Of a stretch of 23,123 nucleotides of DNA, positions 22,194 to 23,123 are shown piece after piece. The notes under the pieces were generated by a model that was not told where the DNA came from, searched no databases, and saw only the letters and a program-made list of their open reading frames with translations. A program made the translations under genes and the position numbers. How positions within the stretch are numbered: position 1 is the stretch's first letter; every line of letters starts with the position of its first letter. The DNA is from Pseudomonadota bacterium (GTDB lineage: Bacteria > Desulfobacterota > Desulfovibrionia > Desulfovibrionales > Desulfovibrionaceae): NCBI GenBank assembly GCA_023390395.1, contig JAEWCY010000118.1, positions 1 through 23,123 on the forward strand, written 5' to 3'.

Positions 22194-23123
22194 CTAATAG
22201 CCTTTGAACGGGTTCGGGCCGATCTTGAGGACCATGTCCATGAACTGGTCGATCATGTCGGGCACCTTGTCGTATTCGTCGATGGCCACCTGGTACTGCT
22301 CGACGCGCTCGGGTTCGACGCCCAGGCGCTTGAGCGACTCGGCGATGTTCTCCTTGCGGCGGTTGCAGATCTCGGAGCCCTTGACGAAGTGGCACTGGTA
22401 GTCGTCGCCGTATTTGCAGCCAAGCAGCATGACGCCGTCCACACCCTTGCTCATGGCGTCGGCGACCCAGATGGCGTTGACCGAACCCAGGCAGCGCACC
22501 GGGATGATGCGCACGTAGGGGCTCCACTTCCGGCCGCGGATGGCCGCCATGTCCAGCGCCGGATAGGCGTCGTTCTCGCAGGCCAGGATGAACACGCGCG
22601 GACCGCCGTCCTCGATCTTGGGCGGGATCTCGCACTCGCGGATCATGGAGCCGATCATGTCGATGTTGTAGTTGTCGAACGAGATGACGCGCTCGGGGCA
22701 GGCCCCCATGCAGGTGCCGCAGCGGCGGCAGCGCGTGGGATTGGGCTTGGGCGTGCCTTTCTCGTCGTCGTCCAGGGCGCCGAACGGGCATTCCTCGGTG
22801 CAGCGCTTGCACTGGGTGCAGCGCACGAAGTTGAAGACCGGGTAGGACAGGTCGCCCGAGCGGGGATGGACGGCCACGCCCCGGCTCGCGGACTCGATGC
22901 ACTGGATGGCCTTGAGCGCCGCGCCGGCCGCGTCTTCCTTGGCTTGGGCCATGGTCATGGGCTGGCGCACGCAGCCGGCGGCGTAGATGCCGGTGCGGCG
23001 GGTCTCGTAGGGGAAGCAGATGTAGTTCGAATCGGCGAAGCCGTCGAACAGGCCGAGGTCCGGGAAGGCCGGGCCCTGGCGGTAGAGCAGGTTGATGGTC
23101 GGGTCGAGCGCCGTGGCCGGCAC
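22194..23123 (-). CDS. qmoB: QmoB, C-terminal part (5' end outside window)
   Basis: The last 309-310 residues of QmoB, an HdrA-like flavin/Fe-S protein of about 750 residues; the start is beyond the window, so the apparent first residue is not a true start. Visible are GIYAAGCVRQP (end of the FAD-binding part) and two 4Fe-4S motifs, CTQCKRCTEECP and CRRCGTCMGACP. A C-terminal MvhD-like domain follows, with SPYVRIIPVRCLGSVNAIWVADA and LLGCKYGDDYQCHFVKGSE. It carries electrons from the quinol-linked QmoC toward APS reductase. It is first in the visible operon; stop TAG 22194-22196 is 12 bases from qmoC. Confidence 0.95.
   Translation of the reverse strand: MPATALDPTINLLYRQGPAFPDLGLFDGFADSNYICFPYETRRTGIYAAGCVRQPMTMAQAKEDAAGAALKAIQCIESASRGVAVHPRSGDLSYPVFNFVRCTQCKRCTEECPFGALDDDEKGTPKPNPTRCRRCGTCMGACPERVISFDNYNIDMIGSMIRECEIPPKIEDGGPRVFILACENDAYPALDMAAIRGRKWSPYVRIIPVRCLGSVNAIWVADAMSKGVDGVMLLGCKYGDDYQCHFVKGSEICNRRKENIAESLKRLGVEPERVEQYQVAIDEYDKVPDMIDQFMDMVLKIGPNPFKGY

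Overview
The window looks like chromosomal DNA of a GC-rich sulfate-reducing bacterium of the Desulfovibrio/Solidesulfovibrio type. The strongest evidence is the qmoB(partial)-qmoC-qmoD operon at the right edge. This is the menaquinone-linked partner of APS reductase in dissimilatory sulfate reduction, here followed by the companion gene found in Desulfovibrio. The futalosine-pathway gene mqnE and the abundance of two-component, c-di-GMP and partner-switching signalling genes fit the same group. Assignment to a species is not possible from the sequence alone.

Left edge (1-570): the 3' end of an IS3-family transposase and its probable terminal repeat, then an AT-rich gene-free stretch, then tRNA-Pro(GGG) on the minus strand with its own promoter and terminator. 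This looks like the edge of an acquired segment beside a tRNA gene. At 722-2733 a two-gene unit encodes an NAD(P)-binding epimerase/DUF2867-type protein and a GNAT acetyltransferase whose start overlaps the previous stop. At 2734-3166 there is no gene, but there are two perfect hairpins. At 3167-4374 lies a thaumatin-like gene that is frameshifted and lacks an N-terminus; its composition is less GC-rich than its neighbours.

Centre (4380-11413): mqnE on the minus strand faces away from a plus-strand run that encodes an exported protein of unknown function, a methyltransferase-like protein, a very small exported cysteine-rich peptide and an Lgt-like membrane protein with altered catalytic residues. 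A periplasmic NMT1/THI5-type binding protein then overlaps a dCache-HAMP-SpoIIE phosphatase, so the pair probably forms one signalling unit. A Ros/MucR zinc-finger regulator follows.

Right half (11659-20042): two overlapping minus-strand response-regulator genes (receiver-HDOD and receiver-degenerate HD-GYP), a plus-strand FAD oxidoreductase, an intergenic element bounded by inverted repeats, and a minus-strand diguanylate cyclase. Divergent from the cyclase is a plus-strand set: a STAS anti-sigma-factor antagonist, a second methyltransferase-like protein and a FemAB/GNAT-like protein. A minus-strand cyclic-nucleotide-binding-domain protein converges on this set. The STAS protein is a plausible, unproven substrate for the SpoIIE phosphatase. 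The right edge (20225-23123) is the qmo operon, ending in a very strong rho-independent terminator.

Most genes are ordinary for the group. The least conventional items are the cysteine-rich peptide/Lgt-like pair, the binding protein/phosphatase pair, the broken thaumatin-like gene and the inverted-repeat element.
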